A stretch of DNA of 64,000 nucleotides from Streptomyces triculaminicus (GTDB lineage Bacteria > Actinomycetota > Actinomycetes > Streptomycetales > Streptomycetaceae). Numbering within the stretch: position 1 is the stretch's first letter; every line of letters begins with the position of its first letter. Both the position numbers and the translations under genes were made by a program. Under the pieces are notes generated by a model that was not told the DNA's origin, did no database searches, and saw only the letters and a list, made by a program, of their open reading frames with translations. Shown in pieces: positions 7,397 to 17,005 of the stretch. The stretch spans positions 558,001-622,000 of the forward strand of contig NZ_JAFMOF010000005.1 of assembly GCF_017349075.1 (NCBI RefSeq), written 5' to 3'.

Positions 7397-8227
7397 CTAG
7401 AGGGTTTCCTGTTCGGTCAAGTAGTCGTCGCGGATGCCGGCAGCGAAGGAGCGGACGTCGTCGCCCGAAATGGCCGAGATCTCGAACCGTTCGAACTTCT
7501 CCACGTACAGGTTGACATCCCTGGGGTCGGTGACCACCAACTCCGCGTGCACCGTTTCCACGGTCACCATCCGGTCATCCTTGATGGAGAAGGAATGCGA
7601 TGGGAAATCGCTCTGTGGCGCCGCCTGGGGGACGATGCGAATGTCGACGTTCGGCAGCCGGGAAACGGAAATCAACCTGTCCAACTGCCCCACCATGACC
7701 AGCGCCGGAAGGATCCGCCACCGCAGGACCGATTCCGTGATGACGAAACGGAAGGTCTTCGAAGCGTCATAGAGGATGCCCTGACGCGCCAGGCGCGCCG
7801 CCGTGACACGGGCCAATTGCTCTTCCCCGAGATCCATGCGTGTCCAAACGGCCCGTACATACTCAGGAGTCTGAAGCAGCCCTGGGATCAACGAAGACTG
7901 GAAGAGCCGCAACAGCTTCGTGTTCGACTCCAGGGCCTGCACCTGCTGTTGTTTGCGGTGATATCCCAGTCGGCGATAGAGCCGCCACGCCGTGGCCTCG
8001 GTAGCCGCTGCCCGGGCCGCAGCCATGTACTCGGCCTTGACCTCGCCCGACACCCCCAGGGCCGTGAGGATCTGCGACACGTCGACCACACTGGGGGCAA
8101 CACTGCCCGTCTCGATCTTGCTCAGCTTGGATCTGGACATGGCTGCGCTGCGGGCCACGGCCTTGGCCTCCATCCCTGAGGCCTCCCGCAGTGCCCGCAG
8201 CGCGGAACCAAGTTCGGATCGGTTCAC
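7397..8227 (-). CDS. XRE-family regulator with DUF5753 domain
   Basis: A transcriptional regulator of 276 aa. The N-terminal helix-turn-helix is GSALRALREASGMEAKAVARSAAMSRSKLSKIETG (residues about 6-40). The rest is the DUF5753 putative ligand-binding region, beginning near FQSSLIPGLLQTPEYVRAVW, which is typical of WhiJ-like Streptomyces regulators. I chose GTG 8227 because it overlaps the DUF6879 stop as GTGA; in-frame GTGs at 8245 and 8248 are alternatives. It is transcribed with DUF6879 upstream and DUF397 downstream. Confidence 0.92.
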   Translation of the reverse strand: MNRSELGSALRALREASGMEAKAVARSAAMSRSKLSKIETGSVAPSVVDVSQILTALGVSGEVKAEYMAAARAAATEATAWRLYRRLGYHRKQQQVQALESNTKLLRLFQSSLIPGLLQTPEYVRAVWTRMDLGEEQLARVTAARLARQGILYDASKTFRFVITESVLRWRILPALVMVGQLDRLISVSRLPNVDIRIVPQAAPQSDFPSHSFSIKDDRMVTVETVHAELVVTDPRDVNLYVEKFERFEISAISGDDVRSFAAGIRDDYLTEQETL

Positions 8228-8751
8228 TCGCCGTACTTTGCCCACCACTCCGGGAACGGCTCGGCATGAGCCAAGGCGGTGTCCCGGTACGTACTGAACT
8301 CGGCCAGCCTGTCGTCTCCCAGGAACTCGGCCCCCAAGTACTTTCCGGCACCGTCGTACCTCATGGCGCCGACGACACGGTTGTCGAACATCCAGAAGTC
8401 CGGCACTCCCGGAAGTGGGCTCTCGCGCTCGGTGATGTCGAGGATGTAGAACTCCTCACCTGCCGCAGCATTGCGCCGGTACCCCCACCCCAGCTCGAAC
8501 CGCAGGTAATCGGTCAGCGGGCGGGACAGAACGTGTACTCGATACATGCGCTTTCCCGCTCGGGTCGCGCTGCGCACGGTGGTCACCCAGTCGGCCGACA
8601 CGAACGACTCCGGTTGTTCCTCACCGGCCAGAAAGGCGTGGTACGCGTCCACGCCGCCCGACTGGCTGTAGTCGTCCAGCGTCTCCAGCCGGAACGCCTC
8701 CTGCTCGAACTCCGAGAACCACTCGCCCAGAGTTCTAGATGAGCTTGTCAC
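8224..8751 (-). CDS. DUF6879 family protein
   Basis: A 175-aa protein. The family is typically encoded beside XRE-DUF5753/DUF397 sets in Streptomyces and its activity is unknown. Recognisable features are an N-terminal LGEWFSEFEQEAFRLE, the RAGKRMYRVHVLSRPLTDYLRFEL strand-helix segment, VPDFWMFDNRVV, and the PEWWAKYGE ending. The GTG start at 8751 has AAGGA 7 bases upstream. It overlaps the preceding 63-aa gene by 17 bases and the XRE gene by 4, so all are coupled. Confidence 0.82.
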   Translation of the reverse strand: MTSSSRTLGEWFSEFEQEAFRLETLDDYSQSGGVDAYHAFLAGEEQPESFVSADWVTTVRSATRAGKRMYRVHVLSRPLTDYLRFELGWGYRRNAAAGEEFYILDITERESPLPGVPDFWMFDNRVVGAMRYDGAGKYLGAEFLGDDRLAEFSTYRDTALAHAEPFPEWWAKYGE

Positions 8752-8926
8752 GAATGGTCCTTCGGATCAGTTCGACGGGGATCTCCACCATGGCTTCGTG
8801 CTCCGGAACCCGTATCCCGTGGTCGGTGATCCGCTCACCCTGGAAGGCAAGCGTTCCCCGATCTGTGCGATAGATGGTGGGGCACTCGCCCCCGTCGCAC
8901 TCACCTACGAGCCGCGTCAGCCTCAC
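8735..8926 (-). CDS. Small conserved protein leading the XRE/DUF397 operon
   Basis: A 63-aa protein from GTG 8926, with AGGGGG 5 bases upstream. The sequence contains VGECDGGECPTIYRTDRGT and ends in VEIPVELIRRTIRDKLI. The CxxxxxC pattern, with 'CPTIY.TDRGT', is common among small proteins preceding DUF6879 genes in Streptomyces; that association is from memory. It is the first gene of the four-gene operon. The longer open frame reaching 9343 has no ribosome site and reads antisense to the secreted-protein gene, so it was not used. Confidence 0.7.
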   Translation of the reverse strand: MRLTRLVGECDGGECPTIYRTDRGTLAFQGERITDHGIRVPEHEAMVEIPVELIRRTIRDKLI

Positions 8927-9164
8927 TCTGCCCCCTCGCCGGCCGGTGTCGCGTCCGATCGTCCCGAGCCCGGCACGCAGTCGGCAAGGGGATCGTGTTG
9001 CGGTTACTGGAAACCGCAGCGGGCCGACATGCCATCCAACCGGCCGTTCCCCCATGCGGCGGACCGGCTGCGGCGCATGTCGTCCGGGCGACGGATGGGC
9101 GGTGGGCGGCAGGCGGCCAGGATCGGGGGTGATCACAGCACCTGCCCACAGATCGGGAACCGTC

Positions 9165-9767
9165 ATGAGAAAGACCGTTCTTCGCGCCGGCGTCCTCCTC
9201 GCCGTGCTGGCCGCCGCGACCGGGACCACGGCCATGGCCCCTGGCGCCTCGGCCGTGGAGGCGCCGCTCGCCACGACCACCGCCTCGCTCAAGGGCTCGG
9301 CCCGTATGGACTTCCCCGCCCCCGGCAATGACATCCGGGTCACCGTCGACGCCTACGGCACGTACACCTCGAAGAGCCCGGTCTTCCCCACGAAGTCCTC
9401 GGGCACCTTCCGCATCTCTCACAAGATCGATCAGCCGAACGGCAAGAAGCCGCTGGTCTTCTGGGGGGATTTCACGGTCGACTGCCTCACCACCGGCGGC
9501 CCCAACGCGACCGTGACGGGCAGGCTCGTCCGTACCAGCCCCGGCCACCCCTGGCGGAAGGAGCTGGACCCGCACACCCGCATGGGCGTCAGCTTCCACG
9601 TCGCCGGCAAGGACGGCGGCCCCAGCCGGATCGGGCTGTCCGGGGCCACGAAGAAGGGCGAGCCCCTGCTGACCAAGTGCATGGCCCCGGCGCCCGACGC
9701 GAAGGTCGTCGAGGGCGGCTACGTCCTCACGGGCAAGGGGCCGCTGCACCAGGACGGCCGGAAGTAG
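9165..9767 (+). CDS. Secreted protein of unknown function
   Basis: A 200-aa exported protein. The signal peptide runs MRKTVLRAGVLLAVLAAATGTTAMAPGASA, with likely cleavage after ASA near residue 30. The mature part is beta-rich: GSARMDFPAPGNDIRVTVDAYGTY, then GTFRISHKID, then a single Cys-containing stretch VDCLTT and a later KCMAP, so one disulfide is possible. Start ATG 9165 was chosen because it begins the signal peptide. No enzyme motif is seen. Confidence 0.8.
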   Translation: MRKTVLRAGVLLAVLAAATGTTAMAPGASAVEAPLATTTASLKGSARMDFPAPGNDIRVTVDAYGTYTSKSPVFPTKSSGTFRISHKIDQPNGKKPLVFWGDFTVDCLTTGGPNATVTGRLVRTSPGHPWRKELDPHTRMGVSFHVAGKDGGPSRIGLSGATKKGEPLLTKCMAPAPDAKVVEGGYVLTGKGPLHQDGRK

Positions 9768-9954
9768 CGTCCGGCAGGCTTCGGTTCAGGCGGCGGAACG
9801 TGACGGCGGCGTGCACCGCGAGCGCGACCGGCAGGGCGAGGAGGAGGCTCCACGGCACCATGCCGGCCGCGGCCAGGAGGCAGCAGGCCGGAACGGCCAG
9901 GAGCGTGGGGAACATTGAGGTCAGGGCGATACGCAGACGGGTTCGGCGGCTCAT
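9727..9954 (-). CDS. Small two-helix membrane protein
   Basis: A 75-aa protein from ATG 9954, with GAAGGAG 7 bases upstream. Two hydrophobic segments are seen (about residues 14-31 and 34-50). A basic N-terminus (MSRRTRLR) and a short polar tail flank them. It overlaps the end of the convergent secreted-protein gene by 41 bases. It is 55 bases downstream of the MerR-type gene on the same strand and is probably co-transcribed with it. Confidence 0.65.
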   Translation of the reverse strand: MSRRTRLRIALTSMFPTLLAVPACCLLAAAGMVPWSLLLALPVALAVHAAVTFRRLNRSLPDATSGRPGAAAPCP

Positions 9955-10009
9955 GGCCGGGCTCCTTCGGAAGTCAGGGATCGACAAGGGGGACGGCACG
10001 GACGGCCGG

Positions 10010-10777
10010 TCAGGCGGGGCTCTGGCGGGCGCGGCTCAGGTAGTCGGCCAGCTCGCGCCAGTCGTCGGCCGGAGCGCCGGGGTCCGCGGCCATGGCGGCG
10101 GGGTCGTCGTGCCAGGCGTCCCGTACGCCCGCCGAAATGCCGGCGTCGCCGCCGGTGAACAACACGCTCAGCTCGTCCATGCGGGCCACCAGCCGGCGGA
10201 CCTTGCGATCGGTGGGCGGAGTACCGGCCGCGCGGAGCCGGTCGGCTCTGCGGTACAGCTCCGGCCACTCGACCTCGAGCAGGTAGTGCATCGCGGGCCC
10301 CAGGGCGGCGGCACGGGTCCGCAGGGCCTGGATCTGGTCGGCGTCCAGGTGGCGGCGCAGCGTGTGTTCGGCCTCCGGGCCGGTGCCGCCGATCGCCTTC
10401 AGCGCGTCGAGCAGGGCGTCGGCCGAGGGGGCCCGGCCGGCCGCCAGCGCGTCGCCGAGCCGTACGAGCCGCTCCCGCAGGGTTTCGAGCGCGGCGAGGG
10501 AGGCCTCGACGCCGGCCGTGTGGTCACGGACCAGCCGCGTCGGGTCGACTCCGGCGTCGAGGCAGGCGGCGATGGTGTCCAGGCCGAGCCCCAGGCTGCG
10601 CAGCGCCAGCACGTGGTAGAGGCGGACGAGGTCTCCTTCGGTGTACTCCCGGTGTCCCCCCTGGCTGCGCTGTGAGGGGCTGAGGAGGCCGATGGCGTCC
10701 CAGTGGTGCAGTGTGCGCACGGTCAGCCCGCTGGCCTCGGCCAGCGGGCCCACCTTCCAGCTTGCGGATGCGGTCAT
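10010..10777 (-). CDS. MerR-family regulator with TipAS-type ligand domain
   Basis: A transcriptional activator of 255 aa from ATG 10777. The N-terminal MerR domain reads WKVGPLAEASGLTVRTLHHWD, then LLSPSQRSQGGHREYTEGDL. The linker helix and a C-terminal TipAS-like antibiotic-recognition domain follow (WPELYRRADRLRAAGTPPTD...LFTGGDAGISAGVRDAW). TipAL of S. lividans traps thiopeptides covalently through a Cys in this domain. The only Cys here is in the linker (AACLDAG), so any ligand would bind non-covalently. It probably regulates itself and the small membrane protein downstream. Confidence 0.9.
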   Translation of the reverse strand: MTASASWKVGPLAEASGLTVRTLHHWDAIGLLSPSQRSQGGHREYTEGDLVRLYHVLALRSLGLGLDTIAACLDAGVDPTRLVRDHTAGVEASLAALETLRERLVRLGDALAAGRAPSADALLDALKAIGGTGPEAEHTLRRHLDADQIQALRTRAAALGPAMHYLLEVEWPELYRRADRLRAAGTPPTDRKVRRLVARMDELSVLFTGGDAGISAGVRDAWHDDPAAMAADPGAPADDWRELADYLSRARQSPA

Positions 10778-10810
10778 GGGACAACGATGCATCCTCACGC
10801 CGCGTCAGGT

Positions 10811-11455
10811 TCAAGCCGGGATACGACCGCCGGTCCCCCGCTCGGGCCCGCTCACGGTGGCGCTCTCCAGCACCGCGTCGACCAGCTTGTTCGCGGACGG
10901 GTCGGCCGGCTGGGTGAGGCCGAGGAGGAAGGCCGAGCGGCTGGTGTCCACCGCGATGAGGGTCATACGGAGGTGGGCCTCCCCGCCCTTGCCGTCGTTC
11001 ACCTTCAGCACCACGGTGTGCGCGGGGCGGCCGCTGACCGCCGTAGGGCGGGACTCCTCCCGCGTGGAGCTGCCGTCGGGGTAGAAGAACTCGGCGTTCG
11101 ACCGGGCCGCCCGCTCCACCTGCCGCTGCAGATCGGCTTCCGGTACGCCACGGGACCGGCCGGCGAGGACGACGCTCCCGCCCTTGTCCTGGCCCGCGCC
11201 CCGGCTGCCGCCCTCGGTGCGCTTCCCGGTGATCGACGAGGTGAAGGCGTTGATGAGCTCCTTCCCCTCGTCGTGCTTCCAGCCCTCGGGTATCGCATAG
11301 GAGATCCCGGCCGCCGCGTCCGTCACCCGCGGCCGGCCGGCCAGCGCACCGTCCTCACCACGCGTCAGCCACCAGGCGGTGCCACCCCCGACCGCCAGCA
11401 CGATCAACGCCACGACCCCGGCCACCACGGCCCCGCGCGTCCGCCGTGGCGCCAC
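10811..11455 (-). CDS. Single-pass membrane protein, 5' end apparently frameshifted
   Basis: The readable frame gives 214 aa from GTG 11455: RRTR, a membrane helix (GAVVAGVVALIVLAVGGGTAWWL), then an extracellular domain starting ISYAIPEGWKHDEGKELI. The fold looks like the PsbP/LpqN-type lipoprotein and kinase-associated domains. No ribosome site precedes 11455. An ATG at 11547 opens a Pro/Tyr-rich head (MTTPAPACPPTYPPHPGYAPPF) in another frame. Restoring one C in the C-run near 11480-11487 would join it smoothly to PPAPPVAPRRTR. The true gene is therefore probably 11547-10811 with a one-base deletion, real or a sequencing error. Confidence 0.7.
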   Translation of the reverse strand: MAPRRTRGAVVAGVVALIVLAVGGGTAWWLTRGEDGALAGRPRVTDAAAGISYAIPEGWKHDEGKELINAFTSSITGKRTEGGSRGAGQDKGGSVVLAGRSRGVPEADLQRQVERAARSNAEFFYPDGSSTREESRPTAVSGRPAHTVVLKVNDGKGGEAHLRMTLIAVDTSRSAFLLGLTQPADPSANKLVDAVLESATVSGPERGTGGRIPA

Positions 11456-11743
11456 CGGAGGGGCGGGCGGGAACGGGGGCGGAACGGCGGTGCGTAGCCG
11501 GGGTGCGGCGGGTACGTGGGCGGGCAGGCGGGAGCGGGCGTCGTCATGCCTCCAGCATCGCGCCCCGGCCGAAGCCCGCCCTGAGCGCTCCTACTCAGAT
11601 TGCTACTCAGGCCTCCCCAGACCCTCGCACCTCCCGAACCCCTCGGGGCCCTCGGGGCCCTCGGTCAGGGAAGCTTGGGCGGGTAGAGCCGCCCGAACAA
11701 AATCCCTACCCACGCCTCGCGCCGCCCCGTACGCTCCGCACTC

Positions 11744-12673
11744 ATGCCTACCAATGATCTCGCGCTCACCGCCGCCGACGCCGCCCTCGTCATCGACCGC
11801 GCCCTCGAGCGCATAACCGCCGGCTACGTCTTCCCCGAACGGGTCGCGGCCATAGACGCCGCGCTGCGCGGCCGGCTCGCCTCCGGGGAGTACGAGGGAC
11901 TCACCGGCCCCGCGTTCTGCGAGGCCGTGACCGCTCACCTGCAGGAGGCCTGTCCGGACCGGCACCTGCGGCTGCTGTGGCAGGACGAGCCGCAGTCCAT
12001 GGATACGGCGGACAAGGACAAGGAGACCGGGCAGGCGGCCTTCCTCGCGTTGCTGCGGAAGGAGAACCAGGGCGTCCGGCGCTTCGAGTTCCTGGAGGGC
12101 GGGGTCGGCCACATCGACGTCCGGCGCGTCGCCTTCCCGGACGAGGGGGCCCGTACGATCGGCGCGGCCATGGAGATGGCGGCGGGCACCCGCGCGCTCG
12201 TCCTCGACCTGCGCGCGTGCAGCGGCGGCGTGCCCGAGGGGGCCGCCATGTGGTGCAGCTACTTCTTCGCCGACGACCAGGTGCACCTCAACGACATCTA
12301 CGAGCGCGCCACCGACACCACCCGGCAGTACTGGACCGCCGGGCACCTGCCCGCGCCCCGCTACCTCGGCCGTCCGGTCTACGTGCTCACCAGCGCCGCG
12401 ACGTTCTCGGCGGGCGAGGACATCGCCTACACCCTCCAGGCGCACGGCCGCGCCACGCTCGTCGGCGAGACGACCCGCGGCGGCGCCCACCCCACCGCCC
12501 GTTACCCCGTCACCGAGCACATCACCGTCACCGTGCCCGCCGCCCGCACCATCAGCACCGTCACCGGGACCAACTGGGAGGGCGTCGGTGTCGTCCCGGA
12601 CATCCCGACGGCGGCGGGCGACGCGCTCGAGGCCACCTTGCGGCACATCGAGGAGCACTACTCGAACGGGTGA
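11744..12673 (+). CDS. S41-family peptidase-like protein (IRBP type)
   Basis: A 309-aa soluble protein without a signal peptide. The N-terminal helical domain (residues 1-90) resembles the interphotoreceptor-binding-protein/S41 N-domain. The tail-specific protease core follows: ALVLDLRACSGGVPEGA, then YVLTSAATFSAGEDIAYTLQ, whose Ser222 is the expected nucleophile. GRATLVGETTRGGAHPT supplies the conserved Gly-rich turn. There is no PDZ domain. Family members cleave peptides near the C-terminus, but the substrate here is unknown. Confidence 0.85.
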   Translation: MPTNDLALTAADAALVIDRALERITAGYVFPERVAAIDAALRGRLASGEYEGLTGPAFCEAVTAHLQEACPDRHLRLLWQDEPQSMDTADKDKETGQAAFLALLRKENQGVRRFEFLEGGVGHIDVRRVAFPDEGARTIGAAMEMAAGTRALVLDLRACSGGVPEGAAMWCSYFFADDQVHLNDIYERATDTTRQYWTAGHLPAPRYLGRPVYVLTSAATFSAGEDIAYTLQAHGRATLVGETTRGGAHPTARYPVTEHITVTVPAARTISTVTGTNWEGVGVVPDIPTAAGDALEATLRHIEEHYSNG

Positions 12674-12724
12674 ACGCTCGCCAAAGACAGGAAGCCGCTC
12701 AGATCGCGGTCCTACCGTCAGGCC

Positions 12725-13615
12725 GTGGTCACTTCACACCACGAGGCGGCTCACCGGATCTTTCAGGACCGTCCGGAGCTGCTCGCGCCAGTGTTCCGAA
12801 TCCTGGACGTGCCGTTACCGGAGAAGGCATCCGTCGAGGTGCTCTCGGCGGATGTCACGGAGATCAGGCCGCTGGAGCGGCGCGTGGACAGCGTGCTGCG
12901 CATCAAGCCGCCCGACGACAGCAGCGGCTTCCTCCTCGCCATCGAGGCACAGGGGCGCCGCGACCCGGACAAGGCAGTCAGCTGGGCGTACTACCTGTCG
13001 TTTCTGAAGGCGAAGTACGCGTGCCCCGCGCTGCTGCTCGTGGTCTGCCACGACACGGCGACGGCCGATTGGGCGGCCGGCCCGTTCCGGCTCGGCCCCG
13101 AGGGCTGGACCGCGCTGTCCGTGCACCCGCTGGTCCTCGGGCCCGCGAACGTTCCCGTCATCACCAGTCCGGACCGCGCCGCCCGGAACCTGGCTCTGAC
13201 GGCGTTCTCCGCCATGACTCACGCTCGCGAGCAAGCGGCTCCGGCCATACTGGAGGCACTGGCAAGCGCCCTGGCGTCCGCTGACCCGGAGTCCAACGCC
13301 TACTACTCGGAACTGCTGGAAATCGGCCTGGGGAACACCCCGGCGCGAGAGATCTGGAGGAAACTCATGCCGCGTACCTTCTTCCCCGGCCGTGGCACCC
13401 TCATCGAGCAGACGTGGCTGGAAGCCGAGGCTGAGGGCCGACTGAAGCAAAGTGCGGAATCGGTGCTGCGCGTCCTGGAAAGCCGGGGCATCCCCGTGTC
13501 ACCCGCAGTCCATGAGCGCATCATGACCTGCACCTTCATGGACACCTTGGGGTATTGGCTGGAGGCGGCTGTCACCGTGTCCACTGCCGAAGAGATCTTC
13601 GTCCACGGCGACTGA
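12725..13615 (+). CDS. PD-(D/E)XK nuclease-fold protein (Rpn/YhgA-like)
   Basis: A 296-aa protein from GTG 12725. The N-terminal two thirds show the PD-(D/E)XK core: ERRVDSVLRIKPPDDSSGFLLAIEAQGRRDPDKAVSWAYYLSFLKAKY, with D and ExQ as the putative metal ligands. This is the layout of Rpn/YhgA transposase-like proteins, which are abundant in Streptomyces with a characteristic helical tail (LIEQTWLEAEAEGRLKQSAESVLRVLESRG). Its biological role is unclear. There is no sign of an adjacent insertion sequence. Confidence 0.8.
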   Translation: MVTSHHEAAHRIFQDRPELLAPVFRILDVPLPEKASVEVLSADVTEIRPLERRVDSVLRIKPPDDSSGFLLAIEAQGRRDPDKAVSWAYYLSFLKAKYACPALLLVVCHDTATADWAAGPFRLGPEGWTALSVHPLVLGPANVPVITSPDRAARNLALTAFSAMTHAREQAAPAILEALASALASADPESNAYYSELLEIGLGNTPAREIWRKLMPRTFFPGRGTLIEQTWLEAEAEGRLKQSAESVLRVLESRGIPVSPAVHERIMTCTFMDTLGYWLEAAVTVSTAEEIFVHGD

Positions 13616-13634
13616 GTCCTCACGACAAACCGCT

Positions 13635-13670
13635 GAGGGGGCGCCCCGCCATCCGGCCGGGCGCCCCCTC
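13635..13670. terminator. Bidirectional terminator between the Rpn-like gene and clpX
   Basis: A perfect 12-base stem GAGGGGGCGCCC (13635-13646) / GGGCGCCCCCTC (13659-13670) with a 12-base loop. It lies 19 bases after the plus-strand stop and 21 bases after the clpX stop, so it serves both convergent genes. Confidence 0.85.
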
Positions 13671-13691
13671 CTCCGTACGTACTGGCGCGCG

Positions 13692-14978
<1,287 letters not shown>

Positions 14979-15192
14979 GAGGTGCTTCCCCTTCGCCTGG
15001 GATCCGCCTTGCTCTGCGAACCCGGGTGCTTGCCTATCGACGGTACCTTGCCGGGCCCCCCGTGCGGGCCCCCCTTGCCCCTACTCGGCCAAGGGAGGGC
15101 CCGTCATCGGCGGCACGGTGGCCGAGACCGGACCGGCCGGTGGGTGAGACCGGACGGAACGGCGCCGGCCCGTACGGACCGATCGGTTCCGA

Positions 15193-15861
15193 TCAGACCG
15201 CGACGGACGACTTGCGCGTCGAGACGATCTGGTCGACGAGACCGTACGCCAGCGCGTCCTCAGCCGTGAGGATCTTGTCGCGCTCGATGTCGTCGCGGAT
15301 CTTCTCGATCGGCTGGGTGGAGTGCTTGGCCAGCATCTCCTCCAGCTGGGTGCGCATGCGCATGATCTCCTGAGCGGCGATCTCCAGGTCGGAGAGCTGC
15401 TCCCGGCCCGTCTGACTGGACGGCTGGTGGATGAGCACGCGGGCGTTCGGCAGGGCCATCCGCTTGCCGGGGGTACCGGCGGCCAGCAGGATCGCGGCGG
15501 CGGAGGCGGCCTGACCCATGCAGACGGTCTGGATGTCCGGCTTCACGAACTGCATCGTGTCGTAGATCGCCGTCAGCGCGGTGAAGGAACCACCCGGGCT
15601 GTTGATGTAGATCGAGATGTCACGGTCGGGGTCCATCGACTCCAGGCACAGCAGCTGCGCCATGACGTCGTTGGCGGAGGCGTCGTCGATCTGGACGCCG
15701 AGGAAGATCACGCGCTCCTCGAAGAGCTTCGCGTACGGGTCGTACTCGCGCACGCCCTGCGAGGTGCGCTCGACGAAGCGCGGGACGACGTAACGGGCCT
15801 CGGCCTGCGGGCCGGTGTAGAGGCCGCTGGGGGACGAGATGTTCATGCGGGTGTTCACCAT
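15193..15861 (-). CDS. clpP2: ATP-dependent Clp protease proteolytic subunit ClpP2
   Basis: Serine-protease subunit of the Clp barrel; 222 aa. The catalytic triad is visible: Ser in GQAASAAAILLAAG, His in NARVLIHQPS, and Asp in IERDKILTAEDAL. YINSPGGSFTALTAIYDTMQF is the family signature. The longer N-terminus (SPSGLYTGPQAEARYVVPRFVERTSQG) is typical of the second ClpP of Actinobacteria. It lies 75 bases after clpP1, and the two form the clpP1P2 operon whose products assemble into one hetero-tetradecamer. Confidence 0.97.
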   Translation of the reverse strand: MVNTRMNISSPSGLYTGPQAEARYVVPRFVERTSQGVREYDPYAKLFEERVIFLGVQIDDASANDVMAQLLCLESMDPDRDISIYINSPGGSFTALTAIYDTMQFVKPDIQTVCMGQAASAAAILLAAGTPGKRMALPNARVLIHQPSSQTGREQLSDLEIAAQEIMRMRTQLEEMLAKHSTQPIEKIRDDIERDKILTAEDALAYGLVDQIVSTRKSSVAV

Positions 15862-15936
15862 CCTGGTGGCGGTCTGTGGGCTGAGATACGGCTGTTCGGC
15901 GGTACGACCGGGCGCGGGGCCCGGCCGGCCGGGGCG

Positions 15937-16554
15937 TCAGGCCCCGGTGCCGCCGCCGCCCGGAACGCCGGAGGCGTGGGTGATGATCTCGTCGATGATC
16001 CCGTACTCCTTGGCCTCCTCAGCGGTGAACCAACGGTCACGGTCACCGTCACGGATGATCGTCTCAACGCTCTGACCGGTGTGCGCGGCGGTGATCTCGG
16101 CCATGCGCTTCTTGGTGCGCAGCAGCTGCTCGGCCTGGATCTTGATGTCCGAGGCGGTGCCGCCGAGGCCCGCGGAGCCCTGGTGCATGAGGATGTCGGT
16201 GTTGGGCAGCGCGAAGCGCTTGCCCGCGGTGCCGCCGGTCAGCAGGAACTGGCCCATGGAGGCCGCGAGGCCCATGCCGATGGTGACCACGTCGTTGGGG
16301 ATGTACTGCATGGTGTCGTAGACCGCCATGCCGGCCGTCACCGAGCCGCCGGGGCTGTTGATGTAGAGGAAGATGTCCTTGGTCGGGTCCGCGGCCAGGA
16401 GGAGCATCTGCGCGGTGATCTTGTTCGCGATGTCGTCGTCGACCTGCTGGCCGAGGAAGATGATCCGCTCCCCGAGCAGCCGGTTGTAGACCTGGTCGCC
16501 GAGGCCACCACCGATGGCGATCTCACCGGCGGCGGAAGGCATCAGATTCGTCAC
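15937..16554 (-). CDS. clpP1: ATP-dependent Clp protease proteolytic subunit ClpP1
   Basis: First ClpP of the operon; 205 aa from GTG 16554 (VTNLMPSAAGEIAIGGG), chosen for the AGGTGG site upstream. The frame stays open to 16707 but that part is not ClpP-like. Triad: Ser in GLAASMGQFLL, His in NTDILMHQGS, Asp in RDGDRDRWFTAEEAKEYGIID. It acts with ClpP2 and ClpX or ClpC. In S. lividans loss of clpP1 blocks development, and the ClgR activator turns the operon on. A ClgR-type box lies about 170-185 bases upstream here. Confidence 0.97.
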   Translation of the reverse strand: MTNLMPSAAGEIAIGGGLGDQVYNRLLGERIIFLGQQVDDDIANKITAQMLLLAADPTKDIFLYINSPGGSVTAGMAVYDTMQYIPNDVVTIGMGLAASMGQFLLTGGTAGKRFALPNTDILMHQGSAGLGGTASDIKIQAEQLLRTKKRMAEITAAHTGQSVETIIRDGDRDRWFTAEEAKEYGIIDEIITHASGVPGGGGTGA

Positions 16555-17005
16555 GTATCCACCTGCTCGTCTCTGACGGCAACGGGCCGTCTCCGCGTCT
16601 TCTCTGGGGACCGGGGGGTGGCGTGGCCGGTACGGGCGCCGGCGCGCTGCCATGTCTCCCCTGCCCTCGTATCTACGGACCCTAACGCGCTGGTCGGCAG
16701 GCGCCATCCCGCATCAGGAACTGTTCGCTCTGAGCGCAGGTTCGGGGCCTCTCCCGGGTCCCTGCGGGGCCGCGGCGGCCGCCACTCTCCCGGCCCCCTC
16801 CGGGCGGGTGCCGGAGAGCACGGAGGGCCCGGTCGCGGCCCCCTGCGCGCAAGCGGCTGGGGGTCACGGCCGGGCCCGTCCGTAAGGGCTCCGTACGCGG
16901 CGGAGAGGCTCCCCGCGAGCGGCCGGGCTCCGCACGGGCGGCGCGAGGAATCCCTCACACCGCCCGGGGGTGCCGTGGCCGCTCAGGTGAGCGGCGAGGC
17001 GAGGC
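16555..17005 (-). other. Intergenic region tig-clpP1, holds the clpP1P2 control region
   Basis: About 450 bases without a gene. Frames open on either strand here are short and biased by GC content, with no ribosome site. The recognisable content is the ClgR-type box at 16721-16740. The stretch closest to tig (16860-17005) is Arg/Gly-codon-like GC-rich sequence with no clear terminator hairpin. Confidence 0.6.
16721..16740 (-). promoter_or_regulatory. ClgR-type operator upstream of clpP1P2
   Basis: On the minus strand the site reads CGC-TCAGA-GCG-AAC; on the plus strand it is GTTCGC-N5-GCG. Both agree with the published ClgR recognition patterns of Streptomyces and Corynebacterium. It lies about 170 bases upstream of the clpP1 start, consistent with activation of clpP1P2 by ClgR. 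Confidence 0.75.

Noticed and set aside
4976..8926. Complete integrative element in the accessory patch
   Set aside because: The small regulators resemble those of such elements, but there is no integrase, excisionase, replication or transfer gene.
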